5,370 bases of DNA from an uncultured Burkholderiales bacterium. Its GTDB lineage: Bacteria > Pseudomonadota > Gammaproteobacteria > Burkholderiales > Burkholderiaceae_C. The first letter of the stretch is position 1, and each line of letters begins with the position of its first letter. The position numbers and the translations under genes are program-made. The stretch is taken from positions 1 through 5,370 of the forward strand of contig CAJBHE010000222.1 in the NCBI GenBank assembly GCA_903952885.1, written 5' to 3'. This document shows positions 1-5,154 of the stretch, piece by piece. The notes beneath the pieces were generated by a model. The model ran no database searches, was not told the DNA's origin, and saw only the letters and a list, made by a program, of their open reading frames with translations.

Positions 1-713
1 ACGTAAGAGACCAAATGGCCTTTTTTCTTCAGCTCTTCGATCATGGCCATGGGGCCGCGCTTGCCGTCTTCTTCTGGCTTGAACGCTGCGCCTTCGCGGG
101 TGTTTTTCAACATCGCCAAGTAGTGCAATGGGATGTCTGGACGGCTCCATGCGTCAGGCGCTGGAGACAGGTCGTCGGTGTTGGTCTCGCCAGGCACCTT
201 GAACACGGTGATGGTGATTTTTTTCTCGACTTCCGGACGGACCGTGAACCACTCGGCATCGGCCCAGCTTTGCATGACTTCTTGGGCCTTTGCGTTGCCC
301 GCCTTGGCTTTTTCAGCGACGTCGTTGAAAAAGTCAAACATCAGCAATGTTTTCTTGAGGCCTTCGGCGGCCACGGCGGCCACTTCAGCGTCGTCAAGCA
401 ACTCGATCAGGGGATGCACGTTGTAGCCGCCCACCATGGTGCCCAGCAGCTCAGTGGCTTTGGACTTAGAGATCAAGCCCACTTTGATTTCGCCATGTGC
501 CACAGCAGCCAAGAAAGAAGCTTTGACTTTGGCCGCATCGTCCACGCCGGGTGGCACGCGGTGGGTCAACAAGTCCATCAAGAACGCTTCTTCACCAGCG
601 GCGGGGGCTTTGATCAGCTCGATCAATTCAGCCGTTTGCTTGGCATCCAATGGCAAAGGTGGGATGCCCAGCGCTGCGCGCTCGGCTACGTGGTCACGGT
701 AGGCTTTCAACAT
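1..713 (-). CDS. acnB: Aconitate hydratase B, N-terminal part (cut by left edge)
   Basis: Bifunctional aconitase B / 2-methylisocitrate dehydratase, a cytoplasmic [4Fe-4S] enzyme that interconverts citrate and isocitrate. Only the first 237 residues are present, of about 860 usual for the family. The start MLKAYRDHVAERAALG closely matches E. coli AcnB, as do VPPGVD (residues 53-58), ELLGTMVGGYNVHPLI (88-103), VMQSWADAEW (146-155) and GETNTDDLSPAPDAWSRPDI (175-194). Residues 1 to about 160 correspond to the HEAT-like helical domain peculiar to AcnB, and the rest to the start of the swivel domain. The cluster-binding cysteines lie in the missing C-terminal part. The ATG at 711-713 has a GGAG Shine-Dalgarno (plus-strand 720-723) six bases upstream. 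It follows the small exported protein by 37 bases with no obvious terminator between them, so it is probably the last visible gene of the mdh operon. A separate acnB promoter cannot be excluded. Confidence 0.97.
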   Translation of the reverse strand, partial: MLKAYRDHVAERAALGIPPLPLDAKQTAELIELIKAPAAGEEAFLMDLLTHRVPPGVDDAAKVKASFLAAVAHGEIKVGLISKSKATELLGTMVGGYNVHPLIELLDDAEVAAVAAEGLKKTLLMFDFFNDVAEKAKAGNAKAQEVMQSWADAEWFTVRPEVEKKITITVFKVPGETNTDDLSPAPDAWSRPDIPLHYLAMLKNTREGAAFKPEEDGKRGPMAMIEELKKKGHLVSY

Positions 714-750
714 GGTTTTCTCCGGTCTATCAAATCAAAAATTAAAAGGG

Positions 751-1296
751 TTATTTATTTGCAAGGGTCGGACCATCCAGCAAGCTGGGAGGCGGGTTGA
801 GCTTCATGGCATGGGCCGCAACAGTTTGATGTTCGCTTTGACACTCGTCAGCCATGCGCTGACCTACCTTGCTGTTCATCAGCATCGACTTGTGAGGCAA
901 CTGCAGCCACATGGCACCTGCTTGTGCATCTTCCAAACGTACCGCACCCGTGGTGGTTACCACTTGAGTCATGTGGAACGTGTGTTTTTTCATTTGCAAG
1001 ATGAAGCGTGCAGGCTGATGCGGATCGGGTGTTACCGTGACTGAATTACCCAGCTCACACACCATATGGCCTATGTGTACTTCGCCAGGTTCAGGCGCAT
1101 TCGCTTGCACTTGTTGTGTGGGTACAGGCACAGGATCGGTTGCCTGAGTTGCAACAACCAAAGGAGTCGCTCGGACGTAATGATATTTTGGCGTACTTAT
1201 TTTTGACTTTGACTGAGCCACAGGCTCAACAGCAAAAGCCAAATTGCCCATGCCTAACCAAACTAACGAAACAACAGCTACTGATAACTTTCGCAT
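751..1296 (-). CDS. Small exported protein of unknown function, possible MliC-like fold
   Basis: I do not recognise this 181-residue protein with confidence. Residues 1-22 look like a Sec signal peptide: MRK, a hydrophobic core, then AFA before VEP, giving likely cleavage after A22 and a periplasmic location. There is no lipobox cysteine. Residues 23-70 are rich in Pro, Gln, Thr and Val and look like a flexible linker. A compact part follows, bounded by the protein's only two cysteines, C80 (HMVCELGN) and C152 (ADECQSE), with TTGAVRLED at 115-123 and W130 between them. This spacing recalls the MliC/YdhA lysozyme-inhibitor domain, where two cysteines bracket an SGARY-like strand and a Trp; the match is by eye and weak. 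The C-terminus (about 153-181) looks disordered. I chose the ATG at 1294-1296 because GGAG lies six bases upstream; the ATG two codons earlier directly abuts that GGAG. It lies 12 bases after the lyase gene and 37 before acnB, suggesting co-transcription with TCA enzymes. Confidence 0.82.
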   Translation of the reverse strand: MRKLSVAVVSLVWLGMGNLAFAVEPVAQSKSKISTPKYHYVRATPLVVATQATDPVPVPTQQVQANAPEPGEVHIGHMVCELGNSVTVTPDPHQPARFILQMKKHTFHMTQVVTTTGAVRLEDAQAGAMWLQLPHKSMLMNSKVGQRMADECQSEHQTVAAHAMKLNPPPSLLDGPTLANK

Positions 1297-1302
1297 GTGC
1301 AT

Positions 1303-1306
1303 CTCC
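1303..1306 (-). promoter_or_regulatory. Shine-Dalgarno that decides the start of the exported protein
   Basis: Read on the minus strand, GGAG lies immediately before an ATG at 1300-1302 with no spacer and six bases before a second in-frame ATG at 1294-1296. Ribosomes need a spacer of roughly 5-9 bases, so the second ATG is the probable start, which trims two residues (Met-His) from the longest reading. Confidence 0.7.
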
Positions 1307-1308
1307 GG

Positions 1309-2289
1309 TTAATCCTTGAAGAATAGCTGGACTTCAGCTGGAAGGCTACAGCCCGTGCTGTGCGCACGCTCTAACACTTGCCAAAAGAAGCGGTAACTGG
1401 CGCGGTCGTGCAACTGACCTTGGTGGCTGATGGGAGCCCACTGGGCTGCACGCGCCGCCAACACAATCTCGCTGGCCACTTCGATCGCCGCCGCATCGGG
1501 GGCCATGGCCTCGAGGATGGGGCGAATTTGCGAAGGGTGAATGCTCCACATGCGCGTGCAACCCAATTCTTGTGCGGCACGCTTTGCAGCGGCACGCATA
1601 GCCACTGTGTCGCTGAACTCGGTCACCACGCAGTGCGACGGCACTTTGCCGTGGGCGTGGCAGGCACTGGCAATCTCGAGTTTGGCACGCACCACCAACG
1701 GGTGGGTGAACTGGCCTTGTGACGTCATGGCCGAAGCGGGTATTGCGCCACCGTGTGCTGAAATAAAGTCCATCAACCCAAAACTGAGCGACTGCACGCG
1801 GTGTTGCGCGGCAATGTCAAACGCGCGGTGCACAGCAGCAGGTGACTCGATCAACACATGCAAAGCCAAATCGTTAGCACCGGCCTGAATCAAGGCTTGC
1901 TCGGCCAGTTGTACATCGGCCACTGACTCGACCTTGGGCACCATGATATGACGCAAACACTTGCTAGCTTGGCCTGCAATGGTGGCCATGTCGGATTGAA
2001 AACTGGGGTGATCCACAGGGTGCACACGCACGGCCACCCGGGCCTCGGGGGCGGCACCTAGCGCCAACTCGGTGACCAGCGCAGCATGCTCTGACTCGCC
2101 GCCCACGGGCGCACCGTCTTCACAATCTAGGGTCACATCAAAAACGCAGGTTCCAAACTCTTGCGTCATGTCAGCTTGCAGCTGCAAGCTTTTGCGCATC
2201 CGCGCTTCGACACCGCTGTAATGGTCACAAACGGGCAGCTGAAAGCTACCGGCTTGCGAACCCAACAGAACGTCGCGCGGATGGCTCAC
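1309..2289 (-). CDS. HpcH/HpaI aldolase / citrate lyase family protein (CitE-like CoA-ester lyase)
   Basis: A 326-residue TIM-barrel lyase of the CitE / malyl-CoA lyase superfamily, which cleaves or forms C-C bonds in CoA esters such as malyl-CoA or citramalyl-CoA with Mg2+. Visible family marks are DVTLDCEDGAP (51-61), RVHP (88-91), PKVES (118-122), HVLIESPAAV (144-153), SFGLMDF (169-175) and MWSIHPSQI (247-255). By analogy E148 and D174 are the metal ligands and R88 contacts the substrate. The N-terminus (RDVLLGSQAGSFQLPVCDHY) lacks the RSxLFxP-like motif usual in CitE, so this seems a separate subfamily; length is nearer malyl-CoA lyases than CitE. No citrate lyase alpha or gamma subunit is nearby, so true citrate lyase activity is unlikely. 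The start is GTG (2287-2289): an in-frame TAG lies four codons upstream with no ATG between, and only a weak AGAG at 2297-2300 precedes it. It follows mdh by 19 bases. The substrate is unknown. Confidence 0.9.
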   Translation of the reverse strand: MSHPRDVLLGSQAGSFQLPVCDHYSGVEARMRKSLQLQADMTQEFGTCVFDVTLDCEDGAPVGGESEHAALVTELALGAAPEARVAVRVHPVDHPSFQSDMATIAGQASKCLRHIMVPKVESVADVQLAEQALIQAGANDLALHVLIESPAAVHRAFDIAAQHRVQSLSFGLMDFISAHGGAIPASAMTSQGQFTHPLVVRAKLEIASACHAHGKVPSHCVVTEFSDTVAMRAAAKRAAQELGCTRMWSIHPSQIRPILEAMAPDAAAIEVASEIVLAARAAQWAPISHQGQLHDRASYRFFWQVLERAHSTGCSLPAEVQLFFKD

Positions 2290-2308
2290 TCTTGTTCTCT
2301 ATTGAGAA

Positions 2309-3295
2309 TTAGATCAAGTGGGCAACGCCAGCTTGCTCGTCGGTCAACTCTTTCAGAGTCTTGTCGATGCAGCCTTGGCTGAATGCGTCGATTTCCAAGC
2401 CTTCGACCACTTTATATTGGCCGTTTTCGCAAGTCACGGGGAAACCAAACATGACGTCTTTAGGAATGCCGTACCAGCCTTGTGATGGGATACCCATGGT
2501 CACCCACTTGCCGTGGGTGCCCAAAGCCCAATCGCGCATGTGGTCGATGGCAGCGTTAGCAGCAGAAGCAGCAGAAGACAAACCACGTGCGTCAATGATG
2601 GCGGCGCCGCGCTTGCCCACGGTTGGCAAGAACACATTGGCGTTCCACTCTTGGTCGTTGATCATGGTCTTGACAGACTCGCCCTTGATAGTGGCGAAGC
2701 GGTAGTCAGCGTACATCGTTGGAGAGTGGTTGCCCCACACGCACAATTTTTCGATGTCGGCCACGGCTTTGCCGGTCTTGGCAGCGATTTGAGACAACGC
2801 GCGGTTGTGGTCCAAACGCAGCATGGCGGTGAAATTACCTGGCTTGAGGTCAGGCGCAGCCTTCATGGCAATGTAAGCGTTGGTGTTGGCTGGGTTGCCA
2901 ACCACCAAAACTTTCACGTCGCGTGAAGCCACAGCATTCAAAGCCTTGCCTTGTGCTGTGAAGATCGCGCCATTGATGGCGAGCAACTCAGCGCGCTCCA
3001 TGCCTGGGCCGCGTGGGCGTGAACCGACGAGCAATGCGTAATCCACATCCTTAAATGCAGTCATGGGATCGCCATGAGCTTCCATACCCACCAACAAAGG
3101 GAACGCGCAGTCTTCGAGTTCCATCATCACGCCGCGCAGGGCTTTTTGTGGACCTTCAACGGGCACTTCCAGCAATTGCAAGATGACAGGTTGGTCTTTG
3201 CCCAACATTTCGCCAGAGGCGATGCGAAACAACAGGGCGTAACCAATTTGACCAGCTGCACCAGTGACGGCAACGCGAACAGGCTTCTTGCTCAT
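2309..3295 (-). CDS. mdh: NAD-dependent malate dehydrogenase
   Basis: Cytoplasmic TCA enzyme that oxidises malate to oxaloacetate with NAD+. At 328 residues it has the full length of the bacterial MDH group that resembles eukaryotic cytosolic MDH. The Rossmann motif TGAAGQIGYA is at 11-20, and E43 (LLEVP) at the end of the second strand fits NAD rather than NADP. The mobile loop GSRPRGPGMER (91-101) carries R95 and R101 for substrate carboxylates. NPANTN is at 134-139, and LDHNRA (161-166) supplies D162 and R165. GNHSPTMYAD starts at 188 with catalytic H190. All key residues are intact. The ATG at 3293-3295 has CTTGGAGT upstream, with GGAG (3304-3307) eight bases from the start. It is the first gene of the leftward unit, divergent from the GntR regulator, with a good promoter and a palindrome about 80 bases upstream. 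Confidence 0.98.
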   Translation of the reverse strand: MSKKPVRVAVTGAAGQIGYALLFRIASGEMLGKDQPVILQLLEVPVEGPQKALRGVMMELEDCAFPLLVGMEAHGDPMTAFKDVDYALLVGSRPRGPGMERAELLAINGAIFTAQGKALNAVASRDVKVLVVGNPANTNAYIAMKAAPDLKPGNFTAMLRLDHNRALSQIAAKTGKAVADIEKLCVWGNHSPTMYADYRFATIKGESVKTMINDQEWNANVFLPTVGKRGAAIIDARGLSSAASAANAAIDHMRDWALGTHGKWVTMGIPSQGWYGIPKDVMFGFPVTCENGQYKVVEGLEIDAFSQGCIDKTLKELTDEQAGVAHLI

Positions 3296-3373
3296 GGGGA
3301 AAACTCCAAGTAGTGATTAAAAAAGAATGGTGACAGAGTTTACCCGCGAATTCGTGAAGAGCGTCTGTCTTAT

Positions 3374-3387
3374 GTCTTATAGAAGAT
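3374..3387. promoter_or_regulatory. Candidate operator palindrome in the mdh/gntR control region
   Basis: GTCTTATAGAAGAT is an imperfect palindrome (TCTTxTAxAAGA core) that covers the predicted mdh -10 box. It is preceded directly by another GTCTTAT (3367-3373), making a tandem 7-base direct repeat, and followed by GATATGATATG. It is AT-rich in otherwise GC-rich DNA and sits between a GntR-type regulator and the gene divergent from it, the usual place for an autoregulatory operator. A repressor here would block RNA polymerase at mdh. That the neighbouring regulator binds it is inference. Confidence 0.5.
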
Positions 3388-3405
3388 ATGATATGCGCTT
3401 GACAA
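3376..3405 (-). promoter_or_regulatory. Predicted sigma-70 promoter for the mdh operon
   Basis: On the minus strand, TTGTCA (3400-3405, five of six to consensus) is followed after 18 bases by TATAAG (3376-3381, five of six). Transcription would begin near 3369, leaving a leader of about 74 bases before the mdh start codon. The -35 overlaps the plus-strand TTGACA at 3399-3404, because TTGACAA reads as TTGTCAA on the other strand. Predicted by eye; not proven. Confidence 0.6.
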
Positions 3406-3439
3406 AGAACTGACGCACACGCGCCCACCCCATAAAAAA

Positions 3440-4249
3440 ATGGCCACTAACTCCGCGCCCACTTTTGCGACCATCGCTAACCCGCCATATGCGGGTAGCG
3501 ATGTTTCGGGCGCGTCTGGCCTCACGCCCGCCTTCAGCCCGCTGTACCAGCAAATCAAAGGTTTGATTTTGCAAAGTCTGCAATCGGGTGAGTGGAAACC
3601 GGGCGAAGCCATCCCCAGTGAAATGGACTTGGCTGCCCGGTTTCGCGTCAGCCAAGGGACGGTGCGCAAAGCCATTGACGAACTGTCAGCCGACAACTTG
3701 TTGGTGCGCCGCCAAGGCAAAGGCACGTTCGTCGCCACACATGCCGAACAACATGTGCAATACCGTTTCTTAAAGCTGAAACCGGACAACGGCGACACCC
3801 AAAGCGAAGGCCCTGCCGAACGCACCATCATTGATTGCAAGCGCCTTCGTGCCAGTGCCGACATTGCACGTGCGCTGAGCCTGCGCAGCGGAGAACCCGT
3901 GCTGCAAGTGCGCCGCGTGCTGGCCTATGCGGGCGTACCCACCATTTTGGAAGAACTGTGGTTGCCCGGATCCCCGTTCAAAGGCCTGACCGCCGATCGC
4001 TTAAGTAACTACAAAGGCCCGATGTACGCGCTGTTTGAAACCGAGTTCGGTGTGCGCATGGTGCGCGCCGAAGAAAGCATTCGCGCCGTCAACCCCGATG
4101 CAGACCAAGCCCAACTTCTCAACGTGGCTATCCATGCGCCACTTCTGAGCGTCGAGCGTGTTGCCTACACTTACAACGATACGCCGATGGAACTGCGCCG
4201 AGGTCTCTATAGAACTGATACGCATCACTACCGTAATGCTTTGAGCTGA
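3440..4249 (+). CDS. GntR-family transcriptional regulator, HutC-like (UTRA effector domain)
   Basis: A 269-residue DNA-binding regulator. Residues 1-32 are a low-complexity tail rich in Ala, Ser and Pro. The GntR winged helix-turn-helix spans about 33-100: SPLYQQIKGLILQSLQSGEW, IPSEMDLAARFRVSQGTVRK with the recognition helix near 70-82, and the wing RRQGKGTFV (90-98). Residues about 125-265 form a UTRA-type ligand domain, seen in ERTI...LRSGEPVLQVRRV, GVPTILEELWLP and the closing DTPMELRRGLYRTDTHHYRN. In HutC-group proteins this domain binds a small metabolite and alters DNA binding. The ATG at 3440-3442 is preceded by seven A's counting its own and by a C-rich stretch, with no Shine-Dalgarno; no other plausible start precedes the HTH, so the start is fairly safe but translation may be weak or leaderless. 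Lying between divergent mdh and sdh arms, it probably controls one or both. The effector is not readable from sequence. Confidence 0.93.
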   Translation: MATNSAPTFATIANPPYAGSDVSGASGLTPAFSPLYQQIKGLILQSLQSGEWKPGEAIPSEMDLAARFRVSQGTVRKAIDELSADNLLVRRQGKGTFVATHAEQHVQYRFLKLKPDNGDTQSEGPAERTIIDCKRLRASADIARALSLRSGEPVLQVRRVLAYAGVPTILEELWLPGSPFKGLTADRLSNYKGPMYALFETEFGVRMVRAEESIRAVNPDADQAQLLNVAIHAPLLSVERVAYTYNDTPMELRRGLYRTDTHHYRNALS

Positions 4250-4268
4250 CATGAAACCCTCATGTCAG
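4246..4268 (+). terminator. Inverted repeat over the gntR stop codon: weak terminator, attenuator or operator
   Basis: CTGACATGA (4246-4254) and TCATGTCAG (4260-4268) are perfect 9-base complements around the loop AACCC. The regulator's TGA stop (4247-4249) lies inside the left arm. With G-U pairs the stem can extend outward by five more pairs (4241-4245 with 4269-4273). Only TTT follows, and the stem is only 4/9 GC, so it is a poor intrinsic terminator. It could equally be a protein-binding palindrome upstream of sdhC. The structure is seen directly; its role is uncertain. Confidence 0.5.
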
Positions 4269-4334
4269 TTTGATAGAGTGAAATAGAATTTAAAGTTGTA
4301 GTGCCATACAGATAAACCCTAAGAAAGAGCCCAC
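4250..4334 (+). other. gntR-sdhC intergenic region, likely sdh promoter region
   Basis: These 85 bases separate the regulator from sdhC. Besides the right half of the inverted repeat, they hold an AT-rich stretch with TTGATA (4270-4275), TAGAAT (4284-4289, a decent -10 shape) and TAAAGT (4291-4296). No pair has good spacing: TTGATA to TAAAGT is 15 bases, and TAGAAT lacks a good -35. A weak or activator-dependent sdh promoter is plausible but not shown. A weak purine stretch (AAGAAAGAG) precedes the sdhC ATG. Confidence 0.35.
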
Positions 4335-4766
4335 ATGACCCAGCTTGCCAAAAAGCGGCCTGAGTTCCGCAACATCAATGCCTTGACCGACCTGCCCACT
4401 TACCGACTTCCGGTGGCTGGCATTGTCTCGATCTTGCACCGTATCAGCGGTTTCATCATGTTTTTGTTGCTGCCATTCATTGTTTGGATGTTTGACACCT
4501 CCATATCTTCCGAAATTTCCTTTGCCAAATTCAGCGCCGCGTTCAACGTGGGCTTGGGCTTTGTGCCTGCTGTGTTGGTGAAAGTTGTGGTGTTGGGTCT
4601 GATATGGGCTTACCTGCACCACCTCATCGCTGGCGTTCGCCACGTCTACATGGACGTGAACCATGCTGTGACCAAAGAATTCGGGAAGTTTTCCGCCATC
4701 GTCACCTTGGCGCTGAGCCTGGGCCTGACCGCCGCTTTGGGTGCCAAGTTGTTTGGCCTTTACTGA
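4335..4766 (+). CDS. sdhC: Succinate dehydrogenase cytochrome b556 subunit (membrane anchor C)
   Basis: A membrane anchor of complex II; with SdhD it binds haem b and the quinone site and holds SdhAB to the inner membrane. It has 143 residues, slightly longer than E. coli SdhC. The signature SILHRISG (32-39) gives S32 and R36, matching the E. coli quinone-site Ser27 and Arg31. YLHHLIAGVRHVYMD (93-107) gives H96 as the likely axial haem ligand (E. coli His84). Three membrane helices are visible, near 27-53, 74-102 and 119-142. The N-terminus (KKRPEFRNINALTDLPTYRLP) is typical of betaproteobacterial SdhC. The ATG at 4335 has only a weak purine-rich ribosome site. It is the first gene of the sdh unit; sdhD follows after 19 bases. 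Confidence 0.96.
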   Translation: MTQLAKKRPEFRNINALTDLPTYRLPVAGIVSILHRISGFIMFLLLPFIVWMFDTSISSEISFAKFSAAFNVGLGFVPAVLVKVVVLGLIWAYLHHLIAGVRHVYMDVNHAVTKEFGKFSAIVTLALSLGLTAALGAKLFGLY

Positions 4767-4772
4767 TTTATT

Positions 4773-4777
4773 AGGAG
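4773..4777 (+). promoter_or_regulatory. Shine-Dalgarno that decides the sdhD start
   Basis: AGGAG lies eight bases before the ATG at 4786-4788. It rules out the longer reading from an in-frame GTG at 4741, which would lie inside sdhC and add 15 residues that are not hydrophobic-anchor-like or family-like. Confidence 0.85.
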
Positions 4778-4785
4778 CTTTCAAC

Positions 4786-5151
4786 ATGTCCGTGAATTAC
4801 GGTTCCAAGCGCATCGTCGTAGGCGCGCACTACGGTCTGCGTGACTGGCTTGCCCAGCGCATCACCGCTGTTTTAATGGTTTTGTTCACCTTGGCTGTTT
4901 TGGGCCAAGTGCTACTGACCAGCGGCGAAATCAGCTATGACAAATGGGCTGGTATTTTCAGCTCGCAGTTCATGAAGGCCTTGACCTTTTCTGTTTTCAT
5001 TGCGTTTGCACTCCACGTGTGGGTTGGTATGCGCGACATTTGGATGGACTACGTCAAGCCTGTGGGTGTGCGTTTGTCTTTGCAAGTTTTCACTTTGGTT
5101 TGGCTGGTGTCGTGTCTCGGCTGGGCCATTCAGGTTCTCTGGAGGCTCTAA
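4786..5151 (+). CDS. sdhD: Succinate dehydrogenase hydrophobic membrane anchor subunit D
   Basis: The second membrane anchor of complex II, 121 residues, close to the usual 115-125. The N-terminus MSVNYGSKRIVVGAHYGLRDWLAQRITAV ends in the RITAV motif that opens the first helix. HVWVGMRDIWMDYVKP (77-92) aligns with E. coli HAWIGMWQVLTDYVKP, so H77 corresponds to the SdhD haem ligand His71 and Y89 to the quinone-binding Tyr83. Helices are visible near 22-45, 62-87 and 97-119. The start ATG is set by AGGAG eight bases upstream. The sdhA ribosome site lies inside the last codons of this gene, so translation of sdhD and sdhA is probably coupled. Confidence 0.96.
   Translation: MSVNYGSKRIVVGAHYGLRDWLAQRITAVLMVLFTLAVLGQVLLTSGEISYDKWAGIFSSQFMKALTFSVFIAFALHVWVGMRDIWMDYVKPVGVRLSLQVFTLVWLVSCLGWAIQVLWRL
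5141..5145 (+). promoter_or_regulatory. sdhA Shine-Dalgarno inside the end of sdhD
   Basis: GGAGG overlaps the last codons of sdhD and stands nine bases before the sdhA ATG at 5155-5157. Only three bases separate the sdhD stop from the sdhA start, which fits translational coupling. Confidence 0.8.
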
Positions 5152-5154
5152 GTC

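Noticed and set aside
15..800. A 261-codon open frame on the plus strand
   Set aside because: It lies opposite acnB, which matches a known family residue by residue. The plus frame gives a Phe/His/Gln-rich sequence without recognisable motifs, the usual shadow of a GC-biased gene.
1297..1302. The first ATG (1300-1302) as the start of the exported protein
   Set aside because: The GGAG abuts this ATG with no spacer, while the ATG two codons later has ideal spacing and gives a cleaner signal peptide.
2513..2926. A 137-codon open frame on the plus strand inside mdh
   Set aside because: It overlaps the catalytic core of malate dehydrogenase on the other strand, and has no ribosome site or family resemblance.
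3347..3354. Palindrome CGAATTCG in the mdh leader
   Set aside because: Eight bases containing an EcoRI-type site and not extended by flanking complementarity; such palindromes are common by chance.
3399..3427. A strong rightward promoter for gntR built on TTGACA
   Set aside because: The -35 is perfect, but the bases at the expected -10 (about 3422-3427) are CGCCCA, so I do not call a promoter. TATGAT at 3387-3392 is another possible -10 but lacks a good -35.
4270..4296. A sigma-70 promoter for sdhC from TTGATA and TAAAGT or TAGAAT
   Set aside because: Spacers are 15 and 8 bases, so neither pair is convincing; only noted as a possible promoter region.
4741..4785. A longer sdhD starting at the in-frame GTG at 4741
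   Set aside because: It would begin inside sdhC, has no ribosome site, and the AGGAG at 4773-4777 fits the ATG at 4786 with family-like length.
4290..4787. A 165-codon open frame on the minus strand opposite sdhC
   Set aside because: SdhC on the plus strand has the haem and quinone motifs. The minus frame is rich in His, Gln and Lys with no domain, as expected from the antisense of membrane-helix codons.
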